From positions 14,309,656-14,373,655 of the forward strand of contig NC_091930.1 of NCBI RefSeq assembly GCF_041260155.1: DNA of 64,000 nucleotides, read 5' to 3'. This DNA is from Ptychodera flava. Taxonomy: Eukaryota; Hemichordata; Enteropneusta; Ptychoderidae. Position 1 is the stretch's first letter, and each line of letters begins with the position of its first letter. Under the pieces are notes generated by a model. It searched no databases and had not been told where the DNA came from. It saw only the letters and a list, made by a program, of their open reading frames with translations. The translations under genes were made by a program, and so were the position numbers. Below, piece by piece: positions 32,270 through 44,809 of the stretch.

Positions 32270-34443
32270 TGTCGTATTTTTGGGATCCAGTATCGTTGAC
32301 GGAGTTGAGTAGCCATTGTCTGTAGTCCAGCGTGTAGTACACATTTGTGCGCGGCTAAGATGACAAGTTCCGTAAACCGATGATGGGTTGGACGCAGACT
32401 AGGGAATTTCACGGCGTATTCGAGCGGGGCGTTATGTAGCTTGCCAGCACAGCGAAGAATGTTGTCTTCATCTAAGAAGAGCACGAGTTGTCTAGCGAGT
32501 GTAGTTTTGGTAGTCTTTCCGAGGAGCGAGTATACGTCGGCGCGATATACTTCGAGTTGAACGTCTTTTATCCATTTGTTTTTTGGCGCGTTGAAGTTCT
32601 CTTGCGGTAAGATATCCGGTTTTGCGAGCGTTGGGCTTCTTAAGGTTCGATACGAAACGTAGAACGAGGGCGGGTACGCGAAGTAGTTTAGTGAACGAGC
32701 TGTATCTATTTGCGTCAACCACTTGTTGGATTCCGTTTTGAGTAGAGTGGGCATTGTCTTCAGGAAGAGCCGTTAACGTTGTGTTTGCATGTCCGTTATT
32801 TGCGTCGTCACTATTGTCAGAGTCTGCGAGAAACACAGTGGTATCATCGTTGTCAGATAATTGGCGAACTGGCCAATCACCACTTTTTTAGCCAGTCAGG
32901 CCCTTCCCACCTGAAAGTAGACTTCTCCAAGTCGCGTTCAGAAATTCCACGTGTTAGCAGGTCGGCTGGATTATCTTGCCCAGGGCAGTATTTAACTGTG
33001 CATGGAAATTCGTTGATTCTCTTTACTCTATTTGCGATAAACAGCGGTAGTTTCTTATCGCTTCTTATCCAGCGAATAACGCTTTGATTGTCCGACCATA
33101 GGAAGCGACGTGTGATATTTACTTTTTATCATATACCTATGCCCCTATTGTGTCTGTACTGAGTTCAGTGACATGATTTATCATGTTGATTTGCATGTCA
33201 ATAAAGTGATACGCCTTGTTGATTTGCATATGAAAGGAATGATCAGTGCGTCTTTCTTTCATTCAATTGAATATTTGCATATGAAAAAGTGATATGACCT
33301 GTTGATTTACCTAACAAGCCTGATACGGCCTGTTGATTTGCATACCGGACTACTTACATGGTGGCGCCCTAATCAAAACAAACTATGGTGCCCGTCTATG
33401 ATTTTGACTTTGACTACTATATCATGTCCGATCTCCAAATGTGGCAGGGTTTTGAAGCATAGGGAAATGCGGGGTAACTAAATAAAACACACGTGTCGAT
33501 ATCGGATTAACCTGCTAGTAGTGCTACCAATTTGAACAAATTAAAGAGCGGAGCATCATCACCGTACGGGCAATGACAGATCGATGACAGACCAGCTGTT
33601 CCGTCCGTGCATAAGCACAGACGCGCAGACGACAAGCAAATCGGACATGTCGGAGGACCGGCAAATTCAAAAGCACAACTTTCAAAAAATATCGTGTATT
33701 CATGGTAAATGCGTTCTGTAAAATAATACCAAACACAACACCTGCATGTACCGTACCGATTCGGTAGATACCTACATGTTTGATGACAGAGTTCAAGCAT
33801 TTCTCTGCTCAACCGTAAAATAATGCGCCTTAGCAAGATGACGCAAACAAATGTAGTCCATCAAGAAAAACCACAGTGAAACGTATTATATTTTAATATA
33901 CGAGATTTATTCATTCAATAACGTGGGCATAGGTATATGATAAAGAGGTTATCCCTCGATATCACCTCTTGGTAGGGTCGTATTGCTGCTCGTGCGGTTG
34001 TGGGCCGCATCACACTCGTCTTCGACTCGTGTGATGCGGCCCACAACCGCACTCGCAGCAATACGACCCCACCAAGAGGTGATATCGAGGGATAACCTCA
34101 TAATCTTTCAGCGCATCGTAGGTGAAACGGAGAAGTTTTGAACCGATAAGTGCGGCCATTAATTCTAATTGCGGTAGCGTAAGTTCCTTCGTAGAAGCGA
34201 CGCGAGTCTTTGCCATAATTAAAGCAGTCTGGCCCTGGTAGCGTAGATACACCGAGGCACCGAAAGCCTCGGTGCTTGCGTCAGCGAACACGTGTAGTTC
34301 ATGTTCATATCGTAGATTTGTACCTTCAGTGAAGTACCGGTAATGTGAGGTAATGTGAGATCCGCGTAAGTCGGTTGCTATTGGTGATCATTGTTTGATT
34401 AGGTCGTCTCCAAGAGGTTCATCCTGGTTTTGGCACCAGAAAT
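32270..34443 (-). mobile_element. Partial BEL/Pao retrotransposon (broken fossil)
   Basis: On the minus strand the recognisable parts are a primer-binding-site-like segment (CTGGTGCCAAAACC near 34420), an RNase H region (VFADASTEAFGASVYL; LPQLELMAALIGSKLL; FLWSDNQSVIRWI), a linker, and the start of integrase (LVILAAHKCVLHAGLQTMA). Gag, protease and reverse transcriptase are not recognisable. One LTR is present (34446-34861). A foldback element (33125-34101) is inserted in the RNase H part. It is clearly a broken remnant with several breaks. It belongs to a different BEL lineage from the 56-62.6 kb element, judging by its LTR and primer site. Confidence 0.8.
33125..34101. mobile_element. Foldback element with terminal palindrome, copy 2
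   Basis: TTTATCATATACCTATGCCC (33125-33144) is matched by GGGCATAGGTATATGATAAA (33925-33944). Directly after lies a 157-bp palindrome (33945-34101) with ~75-bp near-perfect arms, GAGGTTATCCCTCGATATC to GATATCGAGGGATAACCTC. The layout is that of 782-1635, with similar inverted ends but different interior and palindrome sequence. The left interior has four GTTGATTTGCAT-like phrases (33185-33345). The unit as a whole interrupts the RNase H part of a BEL/Pao fossil, which proves insertion. No transposase. Confidence 0.7.
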
Positions 34444-34445
34444 TA

Positions 34446-34861
34446 TGTGTGGAATATGACCAGGTCTGAGTAAGCAGTCTGGAGACGAAGTCGTCTAATA
34501 CTATAAATGACTACTTTATTCTATACTAATATAATAGACAGTGGCTGATAATAACACTGGGGTGAGAGACCGTACATGGAGTCTAGTGACGTGAAGTGTC
34601 TCTGTTGAGGGTGGAACAGTCTCTGATTGGGGAAGGCAAGATTCCCGTAGATAAAATCACTTTTGACGGGAAAAGTGTCTATGAGTCACGAGAAAGGCAC
34701 ATGATTGATTAGACACATAAGCAGATGGAATCTCTGGTTGGTAAATAAACAGTGATAGGAAGCGGTGTGTCAAAGCTTAGCCTTAGAAGGAATGCTATCA
34801 GAGTATCTAGAGTAAGACACTGTACTAATAATGACGTAATACAAGAATATTTTTCCTGACA
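34446..34861 (-). repeat. LTR of the partial BEL/Pao fossil
   Basis: About 416 bp beginning TGTCAGGAAAAATATTC and ending CCACACA on the minus strand, next to a primer-binding-site-like TGGTGCCAAAACC. The partner LTR is not in the window. Its outer end touches the ATGT microsatellite. Confidence 0.65.
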
Positions 34862-34911
34862 ATGTATGTATGTATGTATGTATGTATGTATGTATGTATT
34901 ATGTATGTATG

Positions 34912-34942
<31 letters not shown>

Positions 34943-35044
34943 GTATGTATGTACGTACGTACGTATGTATGTATGTATGTATGTATGTATGTATGTATGT
35001 ATGTATGTATGTATGTATGTATGTATGTATGTATGTATGTATGT
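34862..35044. repeat. (ATGT)n microsatellite with interruptions
   Basis: About 45 ATGT units with a few changes (a TATTATG step and an ACGTACGTACG patch). Long open frames across it are artefacts of the repeat. Confidence 0.95.
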
Positions 35045-35117
35045 CCTAAGTACCGTCCTAAGATCGATGCCAGGCCGCCAAGTTGTAAATAAAATAGTTT
35101 GTCATTATTTAAATTAT

Positions 35118-35118
<1 letters not shown>

Positions 35119-35199
<81 letters not shown>

Positions 35200-35262
35200 A
35201 TTCGTATATATATATATAGTATATATAATTTTATATATATGTATAATATTATATATATATTT
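35119..35262. repeat. (AT)n-rich microsatellite
   Basis: Long AT/TA dinucleotide runs with small interruptions. It marks the end of the region where coiled-coil coding sequence can still be traced on the minus strand. Confidence 0.95.
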
Positions 35263-36654
35263 ATATATACGTATATACATATATATGTATATATATGTGT
35301 ATGTGTGTCTTTGTGTCTCTATGTGTGTTAAATAATAAAACAAACTTACGTGTGAGACAATGATGTCTTGCTGATGACAACGGCACTTTTATCATGCAAA
35401 TCCGCTCGCTCTCTTCTAATTCAGTTACATTGTGTAACTGCTCATTTTCCTCTTTTGTTTGCTTTTTCAACAAATCAATGTACCTTTCCGCTTGCATTTG
35501 TTTTACTTGGTCTTGTGGCTGCTTCTTTTCCTCTTTTATATGTTTTACTTGGACTTATGACTTTGCTTTTTGTCATTTGCTTTACTTATTCATTAATCCG
35601 CTTAAGGATTCCCATGTTCTATTTGTTCATTTGGTCGTGTAGCTGCTCCGTTTCTTCTTTCATTTGCATTACTTTGTCACTTAACTCAGTCTTTAATCTT
35701 TGCATTTGATTCACTTTGTCACTTACTCGATCATTTTCGTTTTTGTATGTTCTCTTCTTTGTAATTTAACTGCTTTTTTTTCTTTCACTTTATCATTTAG
35801 TCTATCAACTGCATCTTTTTCTTTATCGTTTGCTTTACTAGGTCATGTGACTGCCAATTTTCGTATTTCATTTATTTAACTTGGTCATTTAACTTCTTTT
35901 CTTTCTTCATTTGTTTAAGTTGGCTGCGCCTTTTCCTTTTTAATTGTTTTACTTGGTCATTTGCTCATTTTCGTATTTTATTTGCTTTACCAGAATGACA
36001 ATGTGCTTTCTTTCTTCTTTCGTTTATGTTACCTTGATATCATTTTTTATATTGCTCTTCCATTTAACTGCTGCTTTTCCTTGTTTCATTCTTTTACTTA
36101 GTTGTTGGACCACTTCATTTCTTCTTTCATTTGTTTTTCTTCGTTTATGTTTATACTTAATCCTTTCATTACTTATTTTTCTTTATTATTTGCTTTACTA
36201 CGTCGTTAACCTGTTTCATCTCTTTTTTATTTGAATGAGTTTTCCAATAAACTGCCTCTTTTCCTCAGTCATCTGTTTTACTTGGTCATCAGCTGCTTCT
36301 TGTCGTATTTCATTTGAATTACTTGGTAGTTTAACTGTGTGTTTCTCTTTTTGAAATGTTTTAATCGGCAACTTAATTCCTTTTTTTTCCTTTTTCGTTT
36401 GCTTTACTTGGTCGTCAGTCTGCTTCTTCTGTTACCTAGATGTTCAACTGCTCATTTTATTTTTTTCGTTTGCGTCTTTGAACCGGTCCTTTTGCCCCAT
36501 CATTTGTTTAACTTAGTAGAGTAAGTCCAACTTCTCATTTTACTCTTTACTTTGTTTTACTTGACCATTTATACGCTCGTTTAGCTCGTTTATATTCTTT
36601 AGTTTGTGGCTTAACTGCTTGTTCTCTTCTTTTGTTTGCTTTTCACTGGGCAAA

Positions 36655-36905
36655 GTGCTTGCTATACAACAATATATACACATATACTGATGCTGTTCAT
36701 GTGTCAAATATGTTAAGTATACATGTACGTATATACGTATACTAATAAATGCAAAATTGCAGTGTACACTTAGTGTGCAAAGATCTGTATGACGTATACT
36801 CATGATCTGCATAGAAATACGCTACGCATATCAACGTATTGGAATGTTCCATATACAAAGATATACGTTGCGTATGCAATTAATATTGTGTTCCTTGAAC
36901 GTCAA
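36655..36905. repeat. ~240-bp interspersed repeat, copy 1
   Basis: Runs from TATACAACAATATA through CAGTGTACACTTAGTGTGCA and ATACAAAGATATACG to TTAATATTGTGTTCC. The same sequence in the same orientation is at 37990-38228, with perhaps 80-85% identity. Rich in TATACGTA-type motifs. No coding potential. Confidence 0.85.
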
Positions 36906-37989
36906 TATACGTAAATATGGTAAGCGCATACCAAGCATAATGTCCGGCGTTTCTTTGTCTGAAACTGACCGTTTTTTCTGTAAGTTGTTCGAATTGGTCT
37001 TGCGACTACTCCGTTTCGTGTTCTATTTGTGTTACTCGGTCGCTTAACTCCGTGATTGCCTTTTATTTGCTTCAGTTGGCAACTGTACTGCTCACTTTTC
37101 GTTTTTAGTTTGCCTTACTTAGTCATATGTCTGTTTTTTCTTCCTTTATTTGATTAACATGGATGCTCATCTGCTCAGTTTCTTCTTCTGTTTGCTTTAC
37201 TTGGCAAACTACTCGTTTTCCTCATTGCTTTGTTTTACTTGGTAATCCAACTTATCAATTTCTCTTTCCTTTTATACTTGGTCGTTTAACTACTCGTTTT
37301 GCACTTTATATTACTTGGTCGTTTAACTGCACTTTTCCCATGTCATTTGTTTTACAAGGTCTTTGAACTGTACATTATTCCATGTCATTTGTTTTAATTT
37401 ATAGTTTACTTGTTTCTTGTTTCGTTAAACAGTTCTTTTATTTGATCCTCCAACTGCTTATATTCCATATCGTTTGCTTTTTTGGTCGTTCCACCATTAA
37501 TGTTCCACATTTATTTGATGTTCTTATACTAGGCAAAATGGCACAAGCCCACTAATTCACTTCCGGGTTCGTTACCAACGAAGATAGTTCGGAAGAAAAA
37601 TAGTGCAGACCTGGAAGTTTTGATATCTGTATGGATGCACGTTTAGATTGAACTTTAACGTCAATATTTTTGTAGAGAGATTTTTCTGCCTGAATCAAAT
37701 TCAGACTGTTGTGAATAATGGCTGAAACATTTGGTGGTAATATGAGGAGTTCTAGGGCTAATAGAAATCATAACAATAAGCCTGAATTTTGTCAAAAACA
37801 CCACTGAGGGCGCTATTTCATCGCTATCTCAAAATTTCCGCGGACTTGCCCACACGAAAAATTAATCAGTAGTTAAGATGACATTGACCTAACACCTGTT
37901 AAGAGGACTCGTGCCGCTGAATGGTTTAAAATACGAAAATCGAGCTCAACGCTACTGTGGTGGCCTATGGGAAATTAATTAGAGGTCTT

Positions 37990-38228
37990 GTGCCAAATGC
38001 TTGGTATACAACAATATAACACATACTGATTCTGTGCATTTGTTAAGTATGCTAAGTATACACGTACGTATACTAATAAAATGCATAATTACAGTGTACA
38101 CTTGGTGTGCAAAGATCTGCATTACGTGTACCCTTGTTCTTTAAAGATATACGCTACGTATATCAATGTATTGATATGCTTCATATACAAAGATATACGT
38201 AACGTATTAGCTAATATTGTGTTCCAAA
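37990..38228. repeat. ~240-bp interspersed repeat, copy 2
   Basis: Direct copy of 36655-36905 (CAGTGTACACTTGGTGTGCA; ATACAAAGATATACG; GCTAATATTGTGTTCC). Both copies sit in the decayed end of the coiled-coil gene, ~1.3 kb apart. Confidence 0.85.
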
Positions 38229-38693
38229 TATACTGAGAGTATATCAATGATTTTGTCAAGTATTTGTCATCTAACTTATCATTTTCTTCTTTTCTTTTTT
38301 TAGTTGGTCAATTTACCACTCATTTTGCATTTTCATTCGTTTAACTTGGTCTTTTATCTGCTCATCCTCTTTTTATTTCATTTTACTTTGGTCGTTTAAT
38401 TGCTGCTTTTCATCTCTTTTCATATTACTTTGTCGCTAACTCCGTTTCCAACTTGTTTATATTCTTTAATTGTAACTATATTGCTAAATTTGCTTTGTCG
38501 GTTGCTGTACTTGGTCATCAGTCTGCTTTGTCTCTTCCTGTAATTCCTTTATTTGGATGTTCAACTGGCCATTTCCTTCTTTCGTTTGCTTTTCTTGGTC
38601 TTTCAACCACTCCTTTTTCTCAGTTATTCTCTTTACTTCGTTAGCTAACTTCTGATTTTCTTGTTTCCTTAATTTTAGCTGGTCATTTAGCAG

Positions 38694-41600
38694 CTAAGTT
38701 TGCTCTTTCATTTGTTTAAATTGTTTAACTTGGTCTTGTAAATTCACCTTTTCCTCTGTCAGTTGTTTAACTTGGTCTTTTAACTGCCCATTTTCCCATG
38801 TCATCAGTTTTAGTTTGTCTTCTAACTGCTCCTTTTCGTCTTTTATTTGCATTACTTGGTCATTTAACTCCGTGTTTACATTCTTGATTTGTTTTAATTG
38901 GTCACTTAATTGCTCTAATTTCATTTTCGTTAGCTTTACTTGGTCGTCAGTCTGCTTCTTTTCTTCCGTTATTTGCTTAAGCTGGATGTTCAACTGCTCA
39001 TTTTCGTCTTTTGTTTGCTTAAGTTGGTCTTGCAATATTTCATATTCCCTATTCATTTGTTTTACTTTGTAGACTAACTTCTCACATTCTTCTTTCCGTT
39101 TCTTTACTTGGTCAATTAACCGCTCATTTTGCTCTTTCATTCGTTTAACTTGGTCGTTAATGTGCTTGTTCTCTTCTATTGTTTGTTTAACTTGGTCTTG
39201 TAACTGCACGTTTTCCTCTGTCAGTTGTTTTACTTGGTCTTTTAACTGCCCATTTTCCCATGTCATCAGTTTTAGTTTGTTGTCTAACTGCTCCTTTTCG
39301 TCTTTTATTTGTATTACTTGGTCATTTAACTCCGTGTTTACATTCTTGATTTGTTTTAATTGGTCACTTAATTGCTCAAATTTCATTTTCGTTAGCTTTA
39401 CTTGGTCGTCAGTCTGCTTCTTTTCTTCCGTTATTTGCTTAAGCTGGATGTTCAACTTCTCGTTTTCTTCTTTCGTTTGCTTAACTCGGTCTTTGAACCG
39501 CTCCTTCTCCTCAGTCATTTGTTTTACTTGGTAGACTAACTTCTCACATTCTTCTTTCCGTTTCTTTACTTGGTCATTTAACAGCTCATTTTGCTCCTTT
39601 ATTTGTTTAAGTTGATCAACTTCGTTTTTTAACTGTATCTTTTCCTCTGTCATTTCTTTTACTTGGTTATTTAAATGCACATTTTCTCTGTCATTTGTTT
39701 TACTTGGTCGTGTAACTGCACATTTTCCCATCTTATTAATTTTACTTGGTCTTGTAATTGCTTGTTTTCGTCCTTATTTTGTATTACTTGATCACTTAAC
39801 TCAGTGTTTACATTCTTGATTTCTTTTATTTTGACACTTAATTGCTTGCATTTCTCTTCCGTTAGGTTAAATTGGTCGTCAATCTGCTTCTTCTCTTCCT
39901 TTATTTGCTTAACCTGGATGTTCAACTGCTTGTTTTCGTCTTTCGTTTGGTTTAGTTGGTTTTGCAACCACTTATTGTCGTCAGTCATTTGTTTTATTTG
40001 GTTATCTAACTTCTCATTTTCGTCCCCCCCTTTTCTTACTTGTTTATTTAACAAATCAATTTGCTCTTTCAGGTGTTTAACTTGATAGTTTATGTGCTCT
40101 TTATCTTCTTTTATTTGTTTTACTTGCTCTTGCATCTCCCTGCGTTCTTCTTTAATTTGCTTTAATTGGCCTTGCAACAACGACCTTTCTTTTGCCATTG
40201 TGTTTTACTTGGTCGTTTAAACAGCTCCTTTTCGTCGTTTCTTTACTCGTTAACTTGGTCGCTTAACTCCGTGTTTACATTCTTGATTTGTTTTAGTTGG
40301 TCACTTAATTGCTCAATTTGCTTTTTTGTTAGCTTTACTTGGTCGTCAGTCTGCTTCTTTTCTTCCTTTATATGCTTAACCTGGATGTTGAGCTGCTTGT
40401 TTTCTTCTTTCGTTTGCTTAACTTGGTCTTTCAACCACTCCTTTTCTTCAGTCATTTGTTTTACTTGGTAGACTAACTTCTCACATTCTTCTTTCCGTTT
40501 TTTTACTTGGTCAATTAACCGCTCATTTTGCTCTTTCATTCGTTTAAATTGGTCGTTAATGTATTTGTTATCTTCTTTTATTTGTTTAATTTGTTCCTGT
40601 AACTTCACCTTTTCTTCTGTGATTTGTTTAACTTGATCTAGTAACTGCACATTTTCCACTGTCATCAGTTTTAGTTGGCAGTGTATTTGCTCCTTTTCTT
40701 TTTTTATTTGTATTACTTGGTCATTTAACTCCGTGTTTACAGTCTTGATTTGTTTGAATTGGTCACGTAATTGCTCAAAGTTCATCTTCGTTAGCTTAAC
40801 TTGGTTGTCAGCTTGCTTCTTCTCTCCTGTACTTGCTTCACCTTGCCGTTTAAGTCGTTATTTTCATCTTTCGCTTGCTTAACTTGGTCTTGCAAACGCT
40901 CGTTTGCCTCTCTCATTTGTTTTAGTTTGTCGTCGAACTTCTCAATTTCTTCTTTATTTTCTTTTACCTGGTTGTTTAACCGCTCATTTTGCTCTTTGAC
41001 TTGTTTTATTTGTGTAAGTTGATCTTGTAACTGCACATTTTCCTCTGTCAGTTGTTTTACTTGGTCTTGTGACTGCCCATTTTCCCATGTCATCAGTTTT
41101 AGTTTGTTGTCTAACTGCTCCTTTTCGTCTTTTATTTGCATTACTTTGTCATTTAACTCCGTGTTTACATTCTTGATTTGTTTTAATTGGTCACTTAATT
41201 GCTCTAATTTCATTTTCGTTAGCTTTACTTGGTCGTCAGTCTGCTTTTGCTCTTCCAGAATTCGCTTTAACTCAGTGTTCAACTGCACATTTTTGTCTGT
41301 CGATTGCTTTAGTTGCTCTTGAAAGCGCTCGCATTCTTCAGTAATTTGTTTTACTTGGTTGTCCAACTTATCTTTTTCTTCTTTTCCCTTTTTTACTTGG
41401 TCATTTAACTGCTCAGTTTGCTCTTTCATTTGTTTTATATTTTTAACTTGGTCTTGTAAATGCACATTTTCCTGTGTCGTTTGTTTTGCATGGTCCTTTA
41501 ACTGCCCACTTTCCCATGTCATCAGTTTTACTTGGTCGTCTAACTGCCCATTTTCCCATGTCATTAAATTTATTTGGTCTTGTAACTGCTCATTCGCGTC

Positions 41601-43801
41601 TTTTATTTCTTTTATTCTGCCGCTTAGCTCCGCATTGACATTCTTGCTTTGTTTTAATTTATCAATTAATTGCTCACATTTCTGTTTTGTTAGCTTTACT
41701 TGGTCGTCAGTCTGCTTCTTTTCTTCCTTAATATGCTTAACCTGGATGTGCAACTTGCCATTTTCTTCCTTTGTTTGCTTTAGTTCATCTTTCAACAACT
41801 TATTGTCCTCAGTCTTTGTTTTACTCGGTTGTCTAACTTCTCATTATCTTCTTTCCCCTTTTCACTTGGTCATTTAACAACTCGTTTTGCTCTCTCATTT
41901 GTTGAACTCGTTCACTAATGTGCCTGTTCTCTTCTCTTGTTTGTTCTACTTGCTCTGTAATCAGTATGCGTTCTTCTTTCATTTGCTTTATTTGTCCTTG
42001 CAGTTTTATATTTTTCTCTGCCATTTGGTTTAATTGGTCGATTAACTGCTGCTTTTCGTCGTTTAATCCTTTTACTTGGTCACTCAACTCTGTGTTTTCA
42101 ATTTTAATCTTCTTTAATTGGTCCCTATATTGCTCACTTAGCTTTTTCGTTAGCTTTACTTGGTCGTCAGTCTGCTTCTTTTCTTCCGTTATTTGCTTAA
42201 GCTGGATGTTCAACTTCTCGTTTTCTTCTTTCGTTTGATTAACTCGGTCTTTGAACCGCTCCTTCTCTTCAGTCATTTGTTTTACTTGGTAGACTAACTT
42301 CTCACATTCTTCTTTCCGTTTTTTTACTTGGTCAATTAACCGCTCATTTTGCTCTTTCATTCGTTTAACTTGGTCGTTAATGTGCTTGTTCTCTTCTATT
42401 GTTTGTCTAACTTGGTCTTGAAACTGCACGTTTTCCTCTGTCAGTTGTTTTACTTGGTCTTTTAACTGCCAATTTTCCCATGTTATTAGTTTAATTTGGT
42501 CGTCTAACTGCTCCTTGTCGTCTTTTATTTGTATTACTTTGTCGCTTAAGTCCGTGTTTAAATTCTTGATTTGTTTGAATTGGTCACTTAATTGCTCATA
42601 TTTCATTTTCGTTAGCTTTACTTGGTCGTCACTTTTCTTCTGCTCTTCCTGTGCTTGCTTTACCTTGATGTTCAACTGCTTGTTTTTTTCTTTCATTTGC
42701 TGTAGTTGATCTTGAAACTGCTCCTTTTCCTCAGTCATTTGCTTTATTTGGTTATCTAACTTATCATTTTTTTCTTTGCCTTTCTTTAATTGGTCATTTA
42801 ACCACTCATTTTGAACCTTTATTTGTTTAAGTTGATCGACTTCGTTTTTCAACTGCATCTTTTCCTCTGTCATTTCTTTTACTTGGTTATTTAAATGCAC
42901 ATTTTCCTCTGTCATTTGTTTTACTTGATCGTGTAACTGCACATTTTCCCATCTTATTAATTTTACTTGTTCTTGTAATTGCTTGTTTTCGTCCTTATTT
43001 TGGATTACTTGGTCACTTAACTCAGTGTTTACATTCTTGATATCTTTTATTTTGTCACTTAATTGCTCGCATTTCTTTTCCGTTAGGTTAAATTGGTCTT
43101 CAATCTGCTTCTTCTCTTCCTTTATTTGCTTTACCTGAATGTTCAACTTCTCATTTTTGTCTTTCATTTGCTTTACTTGGTTTTCCCAACGCACATTTTC
43201 CTCAGTCAGTTGTTTTACTTGGTCAACTAACTTCTCATTGTCTTCTTTTCCTTCTTTTAATTGGTTAATTAAGCGCTCTTTGTGTTCTTTCATTTGTTTT
43301 ACATGGTTGTCAGTGTGCCTGTTCTCTTCTTTTATCAGTTTCATTTGTTCTTGTAATTGATCATTTCCCTGTGTTATCTCTTTTATTTGAACGTTCAAAT
43401 GCTCATTTTCGTCATTCATATGTTTTATTTGACCCCGTATCTGCATACGTTCCTCTTTTACTTGTTTTAGTTGGTCTTTTAGCTCCTTCTTTTCCTGTTT
43501 TATTTGTGTTACTTGTTCGTTTAGCTGGTCCTTTTCATCTTTCATTTGTATAACTTTGTCGCTGAACTCTATCTTAATTGTTTGGATTTGTTTCACATGA
43601 TCACTTAATTGCTTGTGTAACTGCTCACATCTCGTCTTTCATATGGTTACCTATGTCCTTTAACTGCATATTTTCTCCTTTCATGTGATTTAATTGGTCG
43701 CTCAACTGCGCCTTTTCCTTGTTCAGTTTTTTTAATAGGTCGTTGGACTGCTTCGCTTCATCTTTCATTTTGTTTACTTCGTTTAATTGCTCCTTTTTTT
43801 C
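38694..43801 (-). pseudogene. Large coiled-coil exon
   Basis: Main body of the coiled-coil gene. Long open segments follow one another in overlapping or adjacent frames: 41833-43596 (587 codons), 40791-41798 (335), 40243-40785 (180), 39671-40198 (175) and 38694-39731 (345). Each continues the same 14-residue phrase pattern, which shows that they were one reading frame. Signature phrases such as KLMTWENGQLKDQVKQLTEE and QLSDQLKQIKNVNTELNDQV recur in each super-repeat. The exon start is set at a splice acceptor (TTTGGAAAG) after a TTTA-rich tract; the open frame that extends into that tract is an artefact. Plus-strand open frames here (SFICFTWSFNCS type) are shadows. Confidence 0.75.
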
Positions 43802-43805
43802 TTTC

Positions 43806-43812
43806 CAAATAA

Positions 43813-43859
<47 letters not shown>

Positions 43860-43892
43860 AGTAATAAAGTAATAAAGTAATAAAGTAATAGA
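43806..43892. repeat. (AAAT)n microsatellite
   Basis: About twelve AAAT units followed by AAAGT/AATAAAG variants. Read on the minus strand it provides the T-rich tract before the acceptor of the large coiled-coil exon. Confidence 0.95.
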
Positions 43893-44809
43893 TTCATCTT
43901 ATGATTACATTAAATTAACTTACATAATTTGAGATTGACAATTGTCATCCTTTCACAATATTAACCTAGCCCTTTCTTTAAACAATTTTTAAATATTCCA
44001 AATCGAAATTTTCCTGTTTAAACTGTTGTGGCGTTCTTCATTAATCGATTACCGAGAATTTAAAACGATTTTACTTTTCGAACAATACTATTCATTAATC
44101 AATACTGTACTGTACATCATGGATGTCAATATATAGGCGTCAACTTTACTCGAGACCTGTCAGCTGCATTTTATGAATTAAGTACCGGTTAATTTGTTTT
44201 CCCTTTTATTTTTGTATAATGACTCATCTCGCATTCTTGCAATAACTATTGGAGCATATACAGCATTTACATTACATGGTATGCCCGTGGGTATACAATT
44301 ACACATATGATTCTATCCCATAGTTTTGTGTAAAATTATATGCAGATAGTATTTTGCAATATTTATAGAAATATTTCAACAAATCTGATGTCTTATTAAA
44401 AACGACAAATACACAAAGCTTAAAATTGATTAAAATGCCTAACTTAAAATATTAAAGTAAAATATTTTCAAATGAGGCGAACGCAGAATATGTTGTAAAA
44501 GGTAATTGCAACTAACTATATGTATTTTTGCATAACATCTTGTGCAGTAAATTCAGATTCTCAATGGATCATAAATACACACTTCCTTAACGCATTTGAG
44601 TTTCACGCATTTTTGATTAAAGGATGAATCGATCATTTTAGGTAATGATCTATCAGAGGGCTGTTTATTTTAGCCCTTATGCTTTCTTGCCCTTGTCGAC
44701 TTGTATGTTTTTAAGACCAGCACGAACTGTCGTCTTAGATTGATATGTTGTTAAAACGGTTAAATGGTATTGGCAAGAGTTTTGAAAAAAGGGAAGTCTA
44801 GAGTTTTAC

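Larger units (their letters stand above)
35370..38692 (-). pseudogene. Decayed 3' part of the coiled-coil gene
   Basis: Patches of the same coil phrases persist: KEGNGQLNIQIKELQEET near 38560, KQTKEENKQLSHKLKNINEL near 36620 and LLKKQTKEENEQLHNV near 35450. Stops and frame changes are frequent, and two insertions of a ~240-bp repeat (36655-36905, 37990-38228) and anonymous sequence (37510-37985) separate them. The most distal part is thus much older or less constrained than 38.7-43.8 kb. Confidence 0.6.

Noticed and set aside
38815-42709. Plus-strand frames rich in SFICFTWSFNC
   Set aside because: They are the antisense shadow of the coiled-coil coding sequence and share its 14-codon period.
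43802-43897. Membrane-like N-terminus (LLYLFIYLFIYLF) for the coiled-coil protein
   Set aside because: It is a translation of the AAAT microsatellite, which lies before a splice acceptor.
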